From G032773895 sp965248935 (GTDB lineage Bacteria; Pseudomonadota; Gammaproteobacteria; Pseudomonadales; Cellvibrionaceae): DNA of 64,000 nucleotides. Under the pieces are notes generated by a model. The model did no database searches. It was given only the letters and a program-made list of their open reading frames with translations, and was not told the origin of the DNA. This document shows positions 45,281 to 55,700 of the stretch, piece after piece; position 1 is the first letter of the stretch, and each line of letters begins with the position of its first letter. The translations under genes were made by a program, and so were the position numbers. The stretch lies in contig OZ252214.1 of NCBI GenBank assembly GCA_965248935.1, forward strand, positions 3,906,001 through 3,970,000. Direction: 5' to 3'.

Positions 45281-48200
45281 TGGTCACCTTTATAAGCCAG
45301 TGCGAAAAAAACGCCCTAAAGAAAACAAGGCGTGTTTTGGATGCCTTCGCTAATCGTATTGGGGACAATACCTGGCAAACGGTGATTACCGAAGATGGTC
45401 TGTCAACTGTAAAGAAAATGCTGCGTAAAACGGCCAGTAAAAGTACAGCGGTCAGTTGCCATTGGATACGAACTCGTTCCCGCAGTCAGTATTTGTGGGC
45501 AGTGGGGAATAAAAGCAAATTTAGTAGTGAGGGTGTGGTGCCGGTGAATAGCACCAAGCGAAACCTGTTAAACAGTGAAATAGAAAATGATTGGAAGTAT
45601 CTGCCTCTCGTTAAGGCGCTGACTGCCTTAAGTGCTCTTTTTCATGATTGGGGGAAAGCCTCTAAGCTCTTCCAGAATAAATTAAAGCCAAACAGTCAAT
45701 ACAAATATAAAGGCGACCCTATTCGCCATGAATGGATATCCACCTTATTATTTTATACGTTGGTCAATAGTGCTAATGGCAAAACAGATGAAGCATGGCT
45801 TAACGATCTGGCAGATGGCAATCTTAATGAAAAGAAGCTAAAGGTTGCCCTAGCTAAAGAAGGTAATGTGCCTTTAAGCACACTCCCCAATGCTGCCAAA
45901 TTAATTTCATGGTTAATTCTCAGTCATCATCGGTTGCCCTTGGTCCAGGGAAGCAAAAAAGAAATAAAGAATGTATGGCAAGGAGAAGAGTTACCTAACA
46001 TTGACGCGGTATTAAAGGTTGTTACACAAGCCTGGGGTTATGAAAACCGTCAAAATGCAGGGGAATATGAAAAGCGCGTGGCAGCCTGTTTTACATTCCC
46101 TGAGGGGTTGTTAAGTGATTCCAATACTTGGCTTAAAAATGTTAAAAAATGGACACGAAAATTAAAAGAACAACTCCCTTTACTTAATCAGGCTATGCAG
46201 GATGGTAGCTACAGGTTGATATTACATCATTCCAGATTGTGCCTAATGTTGGGTGATCATTACTACTCCTCAAAAGAAGCCAGTAACAATAAAAACTATT
46301 GCTCTTCTTTGTATGCAAATACCGACAGAGAAACAAATGGACTTAAGCAAAAGCTTGATGAGCATTTGGATTGTGTTGCCAAGGCGGCCTTACAAACCGC
46401 GCACCTTTTACCGGCTTTTGAACAAGAGCCGCCACTGGCCGAAAATGTTCAATCGCTTAGGATAAAGAGTACAGGTATTTACCGTTGGCAAGAAACCGCC
46501 GTTGAAAATATAAATACTTGGAAAAACACATCAGATAAAAAAAGTCGTGGTTTTTTTGCCGTGAATATGGCCAGTACTGGCTGCGGGAAAACCTATGCCA
46601 ATGCCAAAGTAATGAGGGCATTATCAACAGATGGAAAAAGCTTGCGGTATATCTTGGCACTGGGGTTACGAACTCTAACCTTGCAAACGGGGGACGAATA
46701 CCGAGAAAAAATTGGCTTAGATAATTCTGCTTTGGCGGTGTTAATCGGTTCAAAAGCCGTTGCTGAACTGCATAATAATCAACGTGCCAACGATGAAACA
46801 GAGAGTTACGAAAAGCTTGGTTCAGAGTCTGCACAACCCTTACTGGATGAGTATGTGGATTTTGACTGTGAGATACCAGAAGAGGGAATGGTCACATTAT
46901 TAAAAGAGGCTAAGCACCGGAAGTTTCTCTATGCGCCAGTCTTGTCCTGCACAATAGACCATCTTATGGCTGCCACAGAAACAAAACGAGGGGGCCGTTA
47001 TATATTGCCAGCTTTACGTTTGATGTCTTCTGATTTAGTGATAGATGAAATTGATGACTTTACTGGTTCAGACCTAATCGCTATAGGGCGCCTTATTCAT
47101 TTGGCCGGGATGTTAGGCCGAAAAGTCATGATCTCATCCGCAACTATTCCTCCAGATTTGGCCGAAGGTTATTTCAACGCCTATAAAAAAGGCTGGCAGT
47201 TGTATTGCCTTAGCCGTGATGAAGCGGTAACTGAAGTGGGTTGTGCATGGGTGGATGAATTTAATACGAATGTAACCACAATAAATACGGCTGAGAGTAA
47301 TTCTGCAATTAAAAGCTACAGCTCAGAGCATAATAAATTCCTTATAAAAAGAGTGAAGGCGCTAAAAGAACAGCCCTCAAAAAGGAAAGCTACAATTATC
47401 GAATGCCATCAAAGCATGGAAGAACTTGAGTTTGATGAGGAAGAAACAAAGCAAGAACGGTATTTTTCAATCGTCCATAAAACCATTCTGGAAAAACACC
47501 AGCAGCATCATACTGTGGATGAAAAAACAGGTATTGCCGTTTCTTTTGGTGTTGTGCGTGTAGCCAATATTAAACCCTGTGTTGCATTAACTAAGTACCT
47601 GCTAGATGGAGATCCTGTGATTGGGTGTGACATTAAAGCAATGGCCTACCATAGTCAGCAAGTGATGTTATTGCGACACATACAGGAAAAACATCTAGAT
47701 TCGGTATTAAAGCGAAAAGAGAAGAGCGGCGCGCAGCCAAAAGCCTTTGAAAATGAAGTGATTCGCCTGCACCTTGATAATTGCACAGAAAAAAACATTA
47801 TTTTTGTCTTGGTCGCCACCCCGGTTGAAGAGGTTGGGCGAGATCATGACTTTGATTGGGCAGTGGTTGAACCATCCTCTTATCGTTCCATTGTTCAGTT
47901 GGCCGGCAGAGTGCGTCGGCACAGGGACGGCGAGGTAGAACACACCAATATGGCTTTGATGCAATATAACTGGAAAGCATTCAGAGCGGGTGATAAAGAG
48001 GGAGAAAAATACTTTAACCGGCCAGGTTATGAGGAAACCGTTCGTATGGAAACCCATGACTTAAAGCAATTGCTGGATGGCAATGCATTGGATCAAGGTG
48101 TAGATGCGATACCTAGAATTCAAAAAATTAAAAATTTGAATTGTAAAAAATCTCTGATCGATATAGAGCATGGTGTTATTCAATCGCAATTGACCCGTTA

Positions 48201-48621
48201 TCCGAATCTAGGGCCAGAATCTATGCAGGGATACTTAACGGGGGGCTGGCATCTCACTGCTATGCCTCAAAAATTAAACCCTTTTCGAGATGGCGAAATA
48301 AGTACGAATCTATTTTTATATTTTGATGACGAAAAAGAAACCTATTTTTTCGCAGAAAAAGACGATAGAGGTTGGCCCATTAATAGAGAGGGGCCACTAG
48401 ATATTGCTCATACACAGTTAAGTGAAAAAGCAATGGCGAGCCTGTGGTTGTATCGGAATTATGAGGGGCTTTTGGAAGGTCACATAAGAAACCCTGATTT
48501 ACCATCAAAAAGGAAAGTATCGCTTCGCTATGGTGAGCTAAATATTGTACTCCGTGAACGAAAAAAATATGAATATAACGACCAGCTTGGGTTGGTGGAA
48601 ACTGGAACCGAAGGAGTATAA
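45277..48621 (+). CDS. cas3: type I-F Cas2-Cas3 fusion nuclease-helicase
   Basis: This 1114-residue fusion is the hallmark of type I-F. The N-terminus (about 1-95, MMVTFISQCEKNALKKTRRV) is the Cas2 domain used in adaptation. The HD nuclease domain follows, with LFHDWGKASKLF, RHEWIS and LSHHRLPL. The superfamily 2 helicase has Walker A ASTGCGKTYAN near 430, the DEAH-like box VIDEIDDF, MISSATIPP and motif VI QLAGRVRRHRDG. All key motifs appear intact, so it should degrade targets marked by the Csy complex. It is coupled to cas1 by overlap and is followed 2 bases later by csy1. Confidence 0.96.
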   Translation: MMVTFISQCEKNALKKTRRVLDAFANRIGDNTWQTVITEDGLSTVKKMLRKTASKSTAVSCHWIRTRSRSQYLWAVGNKSKFSSEGVVPVNSTKRNLLNSEIENDWKYLPLVKALTALSALFHDWGKASKLFQNKLKPNSQYKYKGDPIRHEWISTLLFYTLVNSANGKTDEAWLNDLADGNLNEKKLKVALAKEGNVPLSTLPNAAKLISWLILSHHRLPLVQGSKKEIKNVWQGEELPNIDAVLKVVTQAWGYENRQNAGEYEKRVAACFTFPEGLLSDSNTWLKNVKKWTRKLKEQLPLLNQAMQDGSYRLILHHSRLCLMLGDHYYSSKEASNNKNYCSSLYANTDRETNGLKQKLDEHLDCVAKAALQTAHLLPAFEQEPPLAENVQSLRIKSTGIYRWQETAVENINTWKNTSDKKSRGFFAVNMASTGCGKTYANAKVMRALSTDGKSLRYILALGLRTLTLQTGDEYREKIGLDNSALAVLIGSKAVAELHNNQRANDETESYEKLGSESAQPLLDEYVDFDCEIPEEGMVTLLKEAKHRKFLYAPVLSCTIDHLMAATETKRGGRYILPALRLMSSDLVIDEIDDFTGSDLIAIGRLIHLAGMLGRKVMISSATIPPDLAEGYFNAYKKGWQLYCLSRDEAVTEVGCAWVDEFNTNVTTINTAESNSAIKSYSSEHNKFLIKRVKALKEQPSKRKATIIECHQSMEELEFDEEETKQERYFSIVHKTILEKHQQHHTVDEKTGIAVSFGVVRVANIKPCVALTKYLLDGDPVIGCDIKAMAYHSQQVMLLRHIQEKHLDSVLKRKEKSGAQPKAFENEVIRLHLDNCTEKNIIFVLVATPVEEVGRDHDFDWAVVEPSSYRSIVQLAGRVRRHRDGEVEHTNMALMQYNWKAFRAGDKEGEKYFNRPGYEETVRMETHDLKQLLDGNALDQGVDAIPRIQKIKNLNCKKSLIDIEHGVIQSQLTRYPNLGPESMQGYLTGGWHLTAMPQKLNPFRDGEISTNLFLYFDDEKETYFFAEKDDRGWPINREGPLDIAHTQLSEKAMASLWLYRNYEGLLEGHIRNPDLPSKRKVSLRYGELNIVLRERKKYEYNDQLGLVETGTEGV

Positions 48622-48623
48622 GT

Positions 48624-49886
48624 ATGCTTGATCCTATTGTTGATGAATTTTTAGAGGATCGTATTAGAAGACGTGTGGAGTCTAAGAAAAAGGACTATAT
48701 CAATAGCGAAGGTGAGTTGGATGATATCGCCAAAATGAAAGTTGAACAGGAAGCGAGAGAGGAATATACATTAGAGAATTGGTTGAAATTTTGTGGGCGA
48801 AATTCTGACGGGGTTTCGGTGACGACACATCCTTGTAAATTTAGCCATCCAGATGCGTCAACTAGTCCCGTTTACGTTCTTTCTCGTGGGGTTAATAATG
48901 GATATGTTTGTTCAGAAAACCGTCCTGTAGAGTCTGATGATGATGTGATTTTTTCCACTGCTGCATATATGCCAATTTATACGTTTTTGAAATTGAAATT
49001 GAGCGATGATCGAGAACTGATAGATCATTTGAATGAATGTGATAGTTCTATAAATCAACAATTTAAACTTGTTGAAAATTACGAGGTGATTCGAAAAAAC
49101 CTATTGTCGGTAAGGGGGGGGAGGGAGGCGAATGAGACAAGTGGAAGGGTAAAGCAAGTCTATTTTCCTGTGAAGTTAGAGTATCACTTGTTGTCGGTTT
49201 TGTCGTCATCGGTAATTATGTTTGATCTGAAGTCAAAAGTTAAGGAGATTAATTCATACGAGATAAATGAGGCGGCTATAAAAGCAAAGAAGGATGGTGA
49301 ATATAGTTCTTCAGTTTTTAAAGAGGTTTTAAATGTTACCGTTCAAGGTCATGTTAAATCGAACTCTCAATGTGTAAGTCAGTTGAATAAGAATAATTTC
49401 GGTGAAAGCTTTTTGTTAATGTCTGTCCCTCCTAAGCTTGAAAAACGCACAGTTCACTTTCCGAAAACCAATTTTTTTGTTGAGTCTTTTTACTATAAAC
49501 GAGTTGGAGATATTTTTTATGCACTCCATAAGCTAATGAAAAGCCATATTAAAGACATGGATATTCGTGAAGAACGTGACTATTTAATTCAACAGTTAAT
49601 TGAACGTATTGTTGAACAGTTGTGGGTTGTTCGCTCAGTATCTGAAACCCAATATTATGAAGCTTCTTCTAAGTTATCCCAATATCAAAAAATATGGTTA
49701 TGCAGTGAATATGAAGAGCAACGGGAGCAAGAAGATCAATGGCTGGGGAAACTTAGCCAAGAAATAAGCCACTGGGTAATTAGAACTTACGAAAAACTAC
49801 TGGGTAAAAACGCCATTAAGTTAGGGCGTGAAGAATGGCTGAAGCTTATTGCGTTGACAGAAAAAAATAAGGAGATGTTGAGATGA
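48624..49886 (+). CDS. csy1: type I-F Csy1 (Cas8f), large subunit
   Basis: Csy1 is the large subunit of the I-F surveillance complex; with Csy2 it holds the 5' crRNA handle and reads the PAM. At 420 residues it has the normal length and position. The start MLDPIVDEFLEDRIRRRVESK and later LSVRGGREANETSGRVKQVY fit the family, which is weakly conserved. An eight-G run lies in the gene at 49114-49121, in frame. Its stop overlaps the csy2 start by 4 bases. Confidence 0.92.
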   Translation: MLDPIVDEFLEDRIRRRVESKKKDYINSEGELDDIAKMKVEQEAREEYTLENWLKFCGRNSDGVSVTTHPCKFSHPDASTSPVYVLSRGVNNGYVCSENRPVESDDDVIFSTAAYMPIYTFLKLKLSDDRELIDHLNECDSSINQQFKLVENYEVIRKNLLSVRGGREANETSGRVKQVYFPVKLEYHLLSVLSSSVIMFDLKSKVKEINSYEINEAAIKAKKDGEYSSSVFKEVLNVTVQGHVKSNSQCVSQLNKNNFGESFLLMSVPPKLEKRTVHFPKTNFFVESFYYKRVGDIFYALHKLMKSHIKDMDIREERDYLIQQLIERIVEQLWVVRSVSETQYYEASSKLSQYQKIWLCSEYEEQREQEDQWLGKLSQEISHWVIRTYEKLLGKNAIKLGREEWLKLIALTEKNKEMLR

Positions 49887-50800
49887 TTGGTGACATAAAA
49901 CGGATACTGCTTATACCTCATATTCGCATTCACAATGCTAATGCACTTTCTAGCCCTTTTACTATTGGGTTTCCAGCTATGACAGCCTGGTTAGGTGCTG
50001 TACATGCTTTGGAACGTAAACTTCAGCTCGGAGAATACAAAACATCCTTTTTGGCGACTGCGGTGGTAAGCCATGAGTGTGACCTACAGATACATAAAGG
50101 CGTGGGGGATTATGTTAACTCAATAGTTATTCCAAAACGTCCATCGTTTACTAAAAAAGAACTGACAAAATTTTCGGCTGGTAAGGCTCCGACATTTATT
50201 GAAGAGGCTCGTTGCCATTTGGACGTTTCATTGGCAATTGAATATACGGGCGTCAATAAAGCGGATGAAGATGGTTTTATTCTGGAGGTTTCTCGGTTAC
50301 TCAATACGTCGATGAAAATAGCGGGTGGCGATATTTTGGGTTTTGAAACTCCTCAGTTATTTCGAATTGAAGAGGGCGATGATGACGGTCTGCGCTTATT
50401 AACAAGAAAACTTATGCCAGGTTACGCCATTATTGAGCGCAGGGAATTAATGCAAGAGGCGATGGAGAATGGTCAAGATACATTAGATGCCTTATTGGAT
50501 TACATAGCCGTCCATCATAGCTGTGAGAAAAATGAAAAGGGTGATGTGACCTGGCTTAGCGAGCGTAAAACGGCAGGTTGGATTGTGCCTATAGCAACGG
50601 GGTTTCAAGGTATTACGGAGTTGGGTGAAGCAAAAAATCAACGAGACCCTGATACGCCACATCGATTTGCAGAAAGCGTAGTAACTTTAGGTGAATTTGT
50701 AATGCCTATTTCATCACGTGTTCACTCACTAGATACCATTTTATGGCAATACAAGGTTGAGGAAGAAAATAACCTCTACCTATGTCAGCAACCTGTTTAA
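49883..50800 (+). CDS. csy2: type I-F Csy2 (Cas5f)
   Basis: Csy2 is the Cas5-like subunit that pairs with Csy1 at the foot of the crRNA complex. The 305-residue sequence has the family features KRILLIPHIRIHNANALSSPFTIGFP and AWLGAVHALERKL near the start. The later SRLLNTSMKIAGGDILGF and GYAIIERREL also fit. The ATG overlaps the csy1 stop. Confidence 0.93.
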   Translation: MIGDIKRILLIPHIRIHNANALSSPFTIGFPAMTAWLGAVHALERKLQLGEYKTSFLATAVVSHECDLQIHKGVGDYVNSIVIPKRPSFTKKELTKFSAGKAPTFIEEARCHLDVSLAIEYTGVNKADEDGFILEVSRLLNTSMKIAGGDILGFETPQLFRIEEGDDDGLRLLTRKLMPGYAIIERRELMQEAMENGQDTLDALLDYIAVHHSCEKNEKGDVTWLSERKTAGWIVPIATGFQGITELGEAKNQRDPDTPHRFAESVVTLGEFVMPISSRVHSLDTILWQYKVEEENNLYLCQQPV

Positions 50801-50832
50801 ATAATACATTTGATAAGAAAGGAAATAAAATT

Positions 50833-51861
50833 ATGGCTAAAAATGAAAATGCAGCGTCGGTACTGGCGTTTGAAAAAAAGTTGGTTCCTTCAGATGGTTA
50901 CATGTTTGGTACAACATGGGACGATAAAAATACTCAAACTCCTTTAAGTTTAATTGAAAAATCTGTTCGGGGAACTATTTCTAACCGTTTAAAGAAAGCC
51001 GTAAAAGACGACCCGTTAAAGCTTAATACGGAAGTAGAAAAACCAAACTTGCAAACGGTAGATGTCTGTGCGTTAGAGGCAGAGCAAGATACTTTAAAAC
51101 TAACTTTCACATTAAAGGTACTCGGTGGTGTTCAACGGCCCTCTGCCTGTAATAACGCGCTGTTTAAACAGAGTTATACAGCAGCCGTACAAGGGTATAT
51201 AGAAAGGGAAGGGTTTGCTGAGCTGGCCCGGCGTTATGCTTTGAATATTGCTAATGCTCGGTTTTTGTGGCGTAACCGTGTAGGGTCAGAAAATATTGAG
51301 GTACAAGTAAATGCTTTAAGTGGAGACTCGAAACAATCATGGGTTTTTGACGCCATGAACTATAGTACACGTAATTTTCAAGCCGACGACGCAGATGTTA
51401 ACTCTTTGGCTGAACGAATTGCTAACGCCTTAGTCAGTGAAGACGATTTCTTATTGTTGGAAGTAAACTGCTATACCCAGGTAGGAAAGGCACAGGAGGT
51501 TTACCCCAGTGAAGAATTGGTGCTTGATAAAGGTAAAGGCAAGAAAAGTAAAATTCTTTATTCAGTTAAAGAAAACGCCGCCATGCATTCTCAAAAAATA
51601 GGTAATGCATTGCGCAGTATTGATACCTGGTATCCAGAATTTGAAGACGAGCAAGTAAGCGCGGGGCCAATAGCCATCGAACCTTATGGCGCAGTGACAA
51701 ACCTGGGTAAAGCTTACCGTACACCAAAAGACAAGAAAGATTTTTATACCTTTTTTGATAAGTGGGCGCGTGGGGGAGCATTAGAGCGTATTGAGGACGA
51801 ACACTACGTAATGGCGGTATTGGTTCGTGGCGGCGTTTTTGGAGAGAGTGATAAGCTATAG
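50833..51861 (+). CDS. csy3: type I-F Csy3 (Cas7f), backbone subunit
   Basis: Csy3 forms the six-subunit backbone along the crRNA spacer. The start at 50833 (MAKNENAASVLAFEKKLVPS) is chosen because it follows AAGAAAGGAAAT and gives 342 residues, the usual size. An in-frame upstream ATG at 50782 would overlap csy2. Conserved pieces are DGYMFGTTWDD, GGVQRPSACNNALFKQ and ANARFLWRNRVG. Confidence 0.95.
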   Translation: MAKNENAASVLAFEKKLVPSDGYMFGTTWDDKNTQTPLSLIEKSVRGTISNRLKKAVKDDPLKLNTEVEKPNLQTVDVCALEAEQDTLKLTFTLKVLGGVQRPSACNNALFKQSYTAAVQGYIEREGFAELARRYALNIANARFLWRNRVGSENIEVQVNALSGDSKQSWVFDAMNYSTRNFQADDADVNSLAERIANALVSEDDFLLLEVNCYTQVGKAQEVYPSEELVLDKGKGKKSKILYSVKENAAMHSQKIGNALRSIDTWYPEFEDEQVSAGPIAIEPYGAVTNLGKAYRTPKDKKDFYTFFDKWARGGALERIEDEHYVMAVLVRGGVFGESDKL

Positions 51862-51881
51862 GTTAATGCTAAGGATTAAAA

Positions 51882-52466
51882 ATGAAATATTACCTTGATA
51901 TTACGTTATTGGCGAATGCGGACATTGCCATTGGTTTTCTCTGGCAAAAGGTGTATCAACAAATGCATTTAGCATTGGCGGAAAGTAAAAATAATAACCA
52001 CGGGGCTCTTGCGTTTAGTTTTCCCGAATACAAAAAGCAAAGGTTTCCCTTGGGGAGTAAGTTGCGGGTACTTGCTGAAACCGAGGAGGAACTGAAAAAG
52101 TTTGATGTGAAGCGCTGGTTGGAAAGGTTAACGGATTATACCCACGCAACCTCTATTAAAATGGTGCCAAAATCTGTAGAAGGGTTTGCACGTTTCACAC
52201 GTTTTAATATTGACTCAAATATTGAGTATATGGCACGCAGGCGTGCTAAAAGAAAAGGCGAAACTTTGGAGGAGGCTTTGGTTCACTATAAAGGCTACCA
52301 AGCAAAGGAAACCAGATTACCTTTTGTTAGAGTAAAAAGCATAACGTCAAATACCCAGTTTCCACTGTTTATTCGACAGGAGCTTTTTAAAAATAATAGA
52401 GAGGGGGAATATACCTGTTACGGCTTAAGCCAAGCGGGCGGGGCGACGGTACCTGTTTTTAACTAA
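51882..52466 (+). CDS. cas6f: type I-F crRNA endonuclease Cas6f (Csy4)
   Basis: Cas6f cuts the array transcript at the 3' side of each repeat hairpin and stays bound to the crRNA. The 194-residue protein has His29 (QQMHLALA) at the position of the catalytic His of Pseudomonas Csy4. It also has the Arg-rich helix MARRRAKRKGETLEEA that contacts the stem and VRVKSITSNTQFPLFI near the end. It is the last cas gene. A terminator-like hairpin and the leader follow. Confidence 0.95.
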   Translation: MKYYLDITLLANADIAIGFLWQKVYQQMHLALAESKNNNHGALAFSFPEYKKQRFPLGSKLRVLAETEEELKKFDVKRWLERLTDYTHATSIKMVPKSVEGFARFTRFNIDSNIEYMARRRAKRKGETLEEALVHYKGYQAKETRLPFVRVKSITSNTQFPLFIRQELFKNNREGEYTCYGLSQAGGATVPVFN

Positions 52467-52484
52467 CAGCGACCTTTAAAACGT

Positions 52485-52519
52485 AACAGTTACCCTGGGC
52501 TTGCTCAGGGTTTTCTGTT
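52485..52519 (+). terminator. terminator-like hairpin after cas6f
   Basis: ACCCTG pairs with CAGGGT, extended outward by AACAG/CTGTT across a small internal loop, with a run of T residues inside the 3' arm. It should separate cas mRNA from the array transcript. Confidence 0.55.
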
Positions 52520-52710
52520 GGCTGTCTCTCTGAAAGGTGTTTAGTAAGTGTTTGTATATTGGTAGTTTTTCCAAAAAATACCAAAGTTTTTTGCTCTTTA
52601 AAAATATGCAATTAAATCAATAAGTTACATCTGGCTAAAAAATGATAGGTCTTTTTGCCTAAATTTGGCTAACTGCTTGATGTAGCTTATTTTTTCCGTT
52701 TATTTTTATT
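52520..52710 (+). promoter_or_regulatory. CRISPR leader
   Basis: The AT-rich stretch between the cas6f terminator and the first repeat is the leader, where array transcription starts and new spacers enter. It contains a perfect IHF-consensus site. TTGATG at 52677 and TTATTT at 52700, 17 bases apart, are a weak promoter candidate. Confidence 0.75.
52615..52627 (+). promoter_or_regulatory. IHF binding site in the leader
   Basis: AATCAATAAGTTA matches the IHF consensus WATCAANNNNTTR at every fixed position, 83 bases before the first repeat. IHF bends the leader during spacer integration in type I-F systems. Confidence 0.65.
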
Positions 52711-55700
52711 GTTCACTGCCGCACAGGCAGCTTAGAAATGTTTTGCAGGGTATGGCGACCAGATAAGGCGTTCACTGCCGCACAGGCAGCTTAGAAAATT
52801 GTGATTTGCTCACCAATAATATTATTAATGTTCACTGCCGCACAGGCAGCTTAGAAATTTTCAAGGATTTTACGAGAGTATACATTTGCGTTCACTGCCG
52901 CACAGGCAGCTTAGAAAATTTCTGTTCTCCTGCTAATACTACTACACATGTTCACTGCCGCACAGGCAGCTTAGAAAATTTTGACCAAAGAGAATAATCG
53001 CTACAAAAAGTTCACTGCCGCACAGGCAGCTTAGAAATCTATTAATTGTCTTGCAAATTCACATTGTTCGTTCACTGCCGCACAGGCAGCTTAGAAAGCC
53101 GGGTAAGGTGTGCCCGTTACGGGGTTAATGTTCACTGCCGCACAGGCAGCTTAGAAAGTGTCCACCGCTACGGCATTAGCTTGTATATAGTTCACTGCCG
53201 CACAGGCAGCTTAGAAAGCCGATGGTGACGACCAAATAGCACAAAACATGTTCACTGCCGCACAGGCAGCTTAGAAACGGCACAAACGGTACGTTAATAC
53301 CTGCCGGGTGTTCACTGCCGCACAGGCAGCTTAGAAACATAACCTAAAGGTGTTTTAATATGTCCGTATGTTCACTGCCGCACAGGCAGCTTAGAAAATT
53401 TTGACCAAAGAGAATAATCGCTACAAAAAGTTCACTGCCGCACAGGCAGCTTAGAAAGCGCGAAATAACTTTATTAAACATAGTGTAATGTTCACTGCCG
53501 CACAGGCAGCTTAGAAATTTATCGTTTCTAATTCCCGACCCAGACGGACGTTCACTGCCGCACAGGCAGCTTAGAAACCTCACCTAGTCTACACTTTGGA
53601 CGCTGGAGAGTTCACTGCCGCACAGGCAGCTTAGAAAAGTTCCCGATGGAGTTCAGATGGAAATCTATGGTTCACTGCCGCACAGGCAGCTTAGAAAATC
53701 CTGAAATGGAGGCTTACGCAGAGGGTTTGGTTCACTGCCGCACAGGCAGCTTAGAAAATTTTAGTGCGGCCTGCTGCTTTTCTTCGCTCGTTCACTGCCG
53801 CACAGGCAGCTTAGAAACATAAGGCGGCCTAAGGCGTCCCTTTCTGAATGTTCACTGCCGCACAGGCAGCTTAGAAATTTTCGACTTCAGTAGTACCGCT
53901 GTCGGCAATGTTCACTGCCGCACAGGCAGCTTAGAAAAAATAAATGAGCCGACGCCGACAATAAAAAAATGTTCACTGCCGCACAGGCAGCTTAGAAACA
54001 CTGCGCTATTTACAGAATTTGAAACAATATGTTCACTGCCGCACAGGCAGCTTAGAAATCCAACATCCGCAACTCTTCACCCGTGACGTCGTTCACTGCC
54101 GCACAGGCAGCTTAGAAATGTATTCCATCCCCCTCGGTACCATAGGTATCGTTCACTGCCGCACAGGCAGCTTAGAAATGTTTGATTGTCACCTCAAATC
54201 CCTTATATTTGTTCACTGCCGCACAGGCAGCTTAGAAACTGCCAAATAAAACCAATAGGGCGCGATACTCGTTCACTGCCGCACAGGCAGCTTAGAAATT
54301 TTGCAAAAACAACATAAGATCCTCTCCCTGGTTCACTGCCGCACAGGCAGCTTAGAAATGCTGATGCAGGTGTACGTACTGCTGAACGTCGTTCACTGCC
54401 GCACAGGCAGCTTAGAAACACGATGGTTCACGGTTCTTTATTACTTCAGGGTTCACTGCCGCACAGGCAGCTTAGAAATCAATTATTAAATCGCTTGCAT
54501 GTTCCTTAGCTGTTCACTGCCGCACAGGCAGCTTAGAAATCAACTTCAACACCGTCATAAAACGTCGTCTCGTTCACTGCCGCACAGGCAGCTTAGAAAA
54601 TTCTGAAGAGCTTGATTAGGATCTTTATCTGGTTCACTGCCGCACAGGCAGCTTAGAAACCGGACAACATCCTTTCCAACTTCGTCTCGTAGTTCACTGC
54701 CGCACAGGCAGCTTAGAAATCACCAACAATGATTTTGTTGGAGATGTGCAAGTTCACTGCCGCACAGGCAGCTTAGAAACACCACATAAAACACATTCCA
54801 ATCACATATTTGTTCACTGCCGCACAGGCAGCTTAGAAAATCACATCCGCAAACCCTTGTCGCTTTTCCTTGTTCACTGCCGCACAGGCAGCTTAGAAAT
54901 GTCAGTGAAGATGCGGTGAGCCAACTTACTAGTTCACTGCCGCACAGGCAGCTTAGAAAGCCAACCAAATTTAATACTAACCCCCACATACGTTCACTGC
55001 CGCACAGGCAGCTTAGAAAATTATGAAATGACTGGCGAATGTGTGGCGTAGGTTCACTGCCGCACAGGCAGCTTAGAAACGATGGAGGCGATCAAAACGA
55101 TGTTGGGTAAATGTTCACTGCCGCACAGGCAGCTTAGAAATTGATGCCCGAACCAGCCTCGATGCCCTCACCGTTCACTGCCGCACAGGCAGCTTAGAAA
55201 CTGTGCCATTCTCTACCGTAGACCATCTGTTAGTTCACTGCCGCACAGGCAGCTTAGAAATCAAGAACATCATGAAGAACGGCCACGCAAATGTTCACTG
55301 CCGCACAGGCAGCTTAGAAAGTAATAATGAGTGTTTTGGAGATGTGAAAATTGTTCACTGCCGCACAGGCAGCTTAGAAAGCCGTATTTACGGGATTCAT
55401 TTAATACAAAACGTTCACTGCCGCACAGGCAGCTTAGAAAAAATCGGCGGTTGAGGCAACGGTGGATGCAGTGTTCACTGCCGCACAGGCAGCTTAGAAA
55501 CGGCACATAGGAAGTAAGCTGCAACTCTTCAAGTTCACTGCCGCACAGGCAGCTTAGAAAACTAGAGTTAATAGTTGTGACGGAGTGAAGCGGTTCACTG
55601 CCGCACAGGCAGCTTAGAAACTTGTTGCGGGTGCCGTGGAGAAACTTGAGTTTGTTCACTGCCGCACAGGCAGCTTAGAAAAGATTTGGGAATAACTGTG

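Noticed and set aside
44297..52466. A Tn7-like CRISPR-associated transposon
   Set aside because: The system has cas1 and an intact cas2-3 with HD and helicase motifs, and no tnsA, tnsB, tnsC or tniQ. It is a standard interference-competent type I-F.
54061..54870. Possible relation between the spacers starting near 54059 and 54840, which share ACATCCGCAA
   Set aside because: Only ten bases match and the flanks disagree, so chance is a sufficient explanation.
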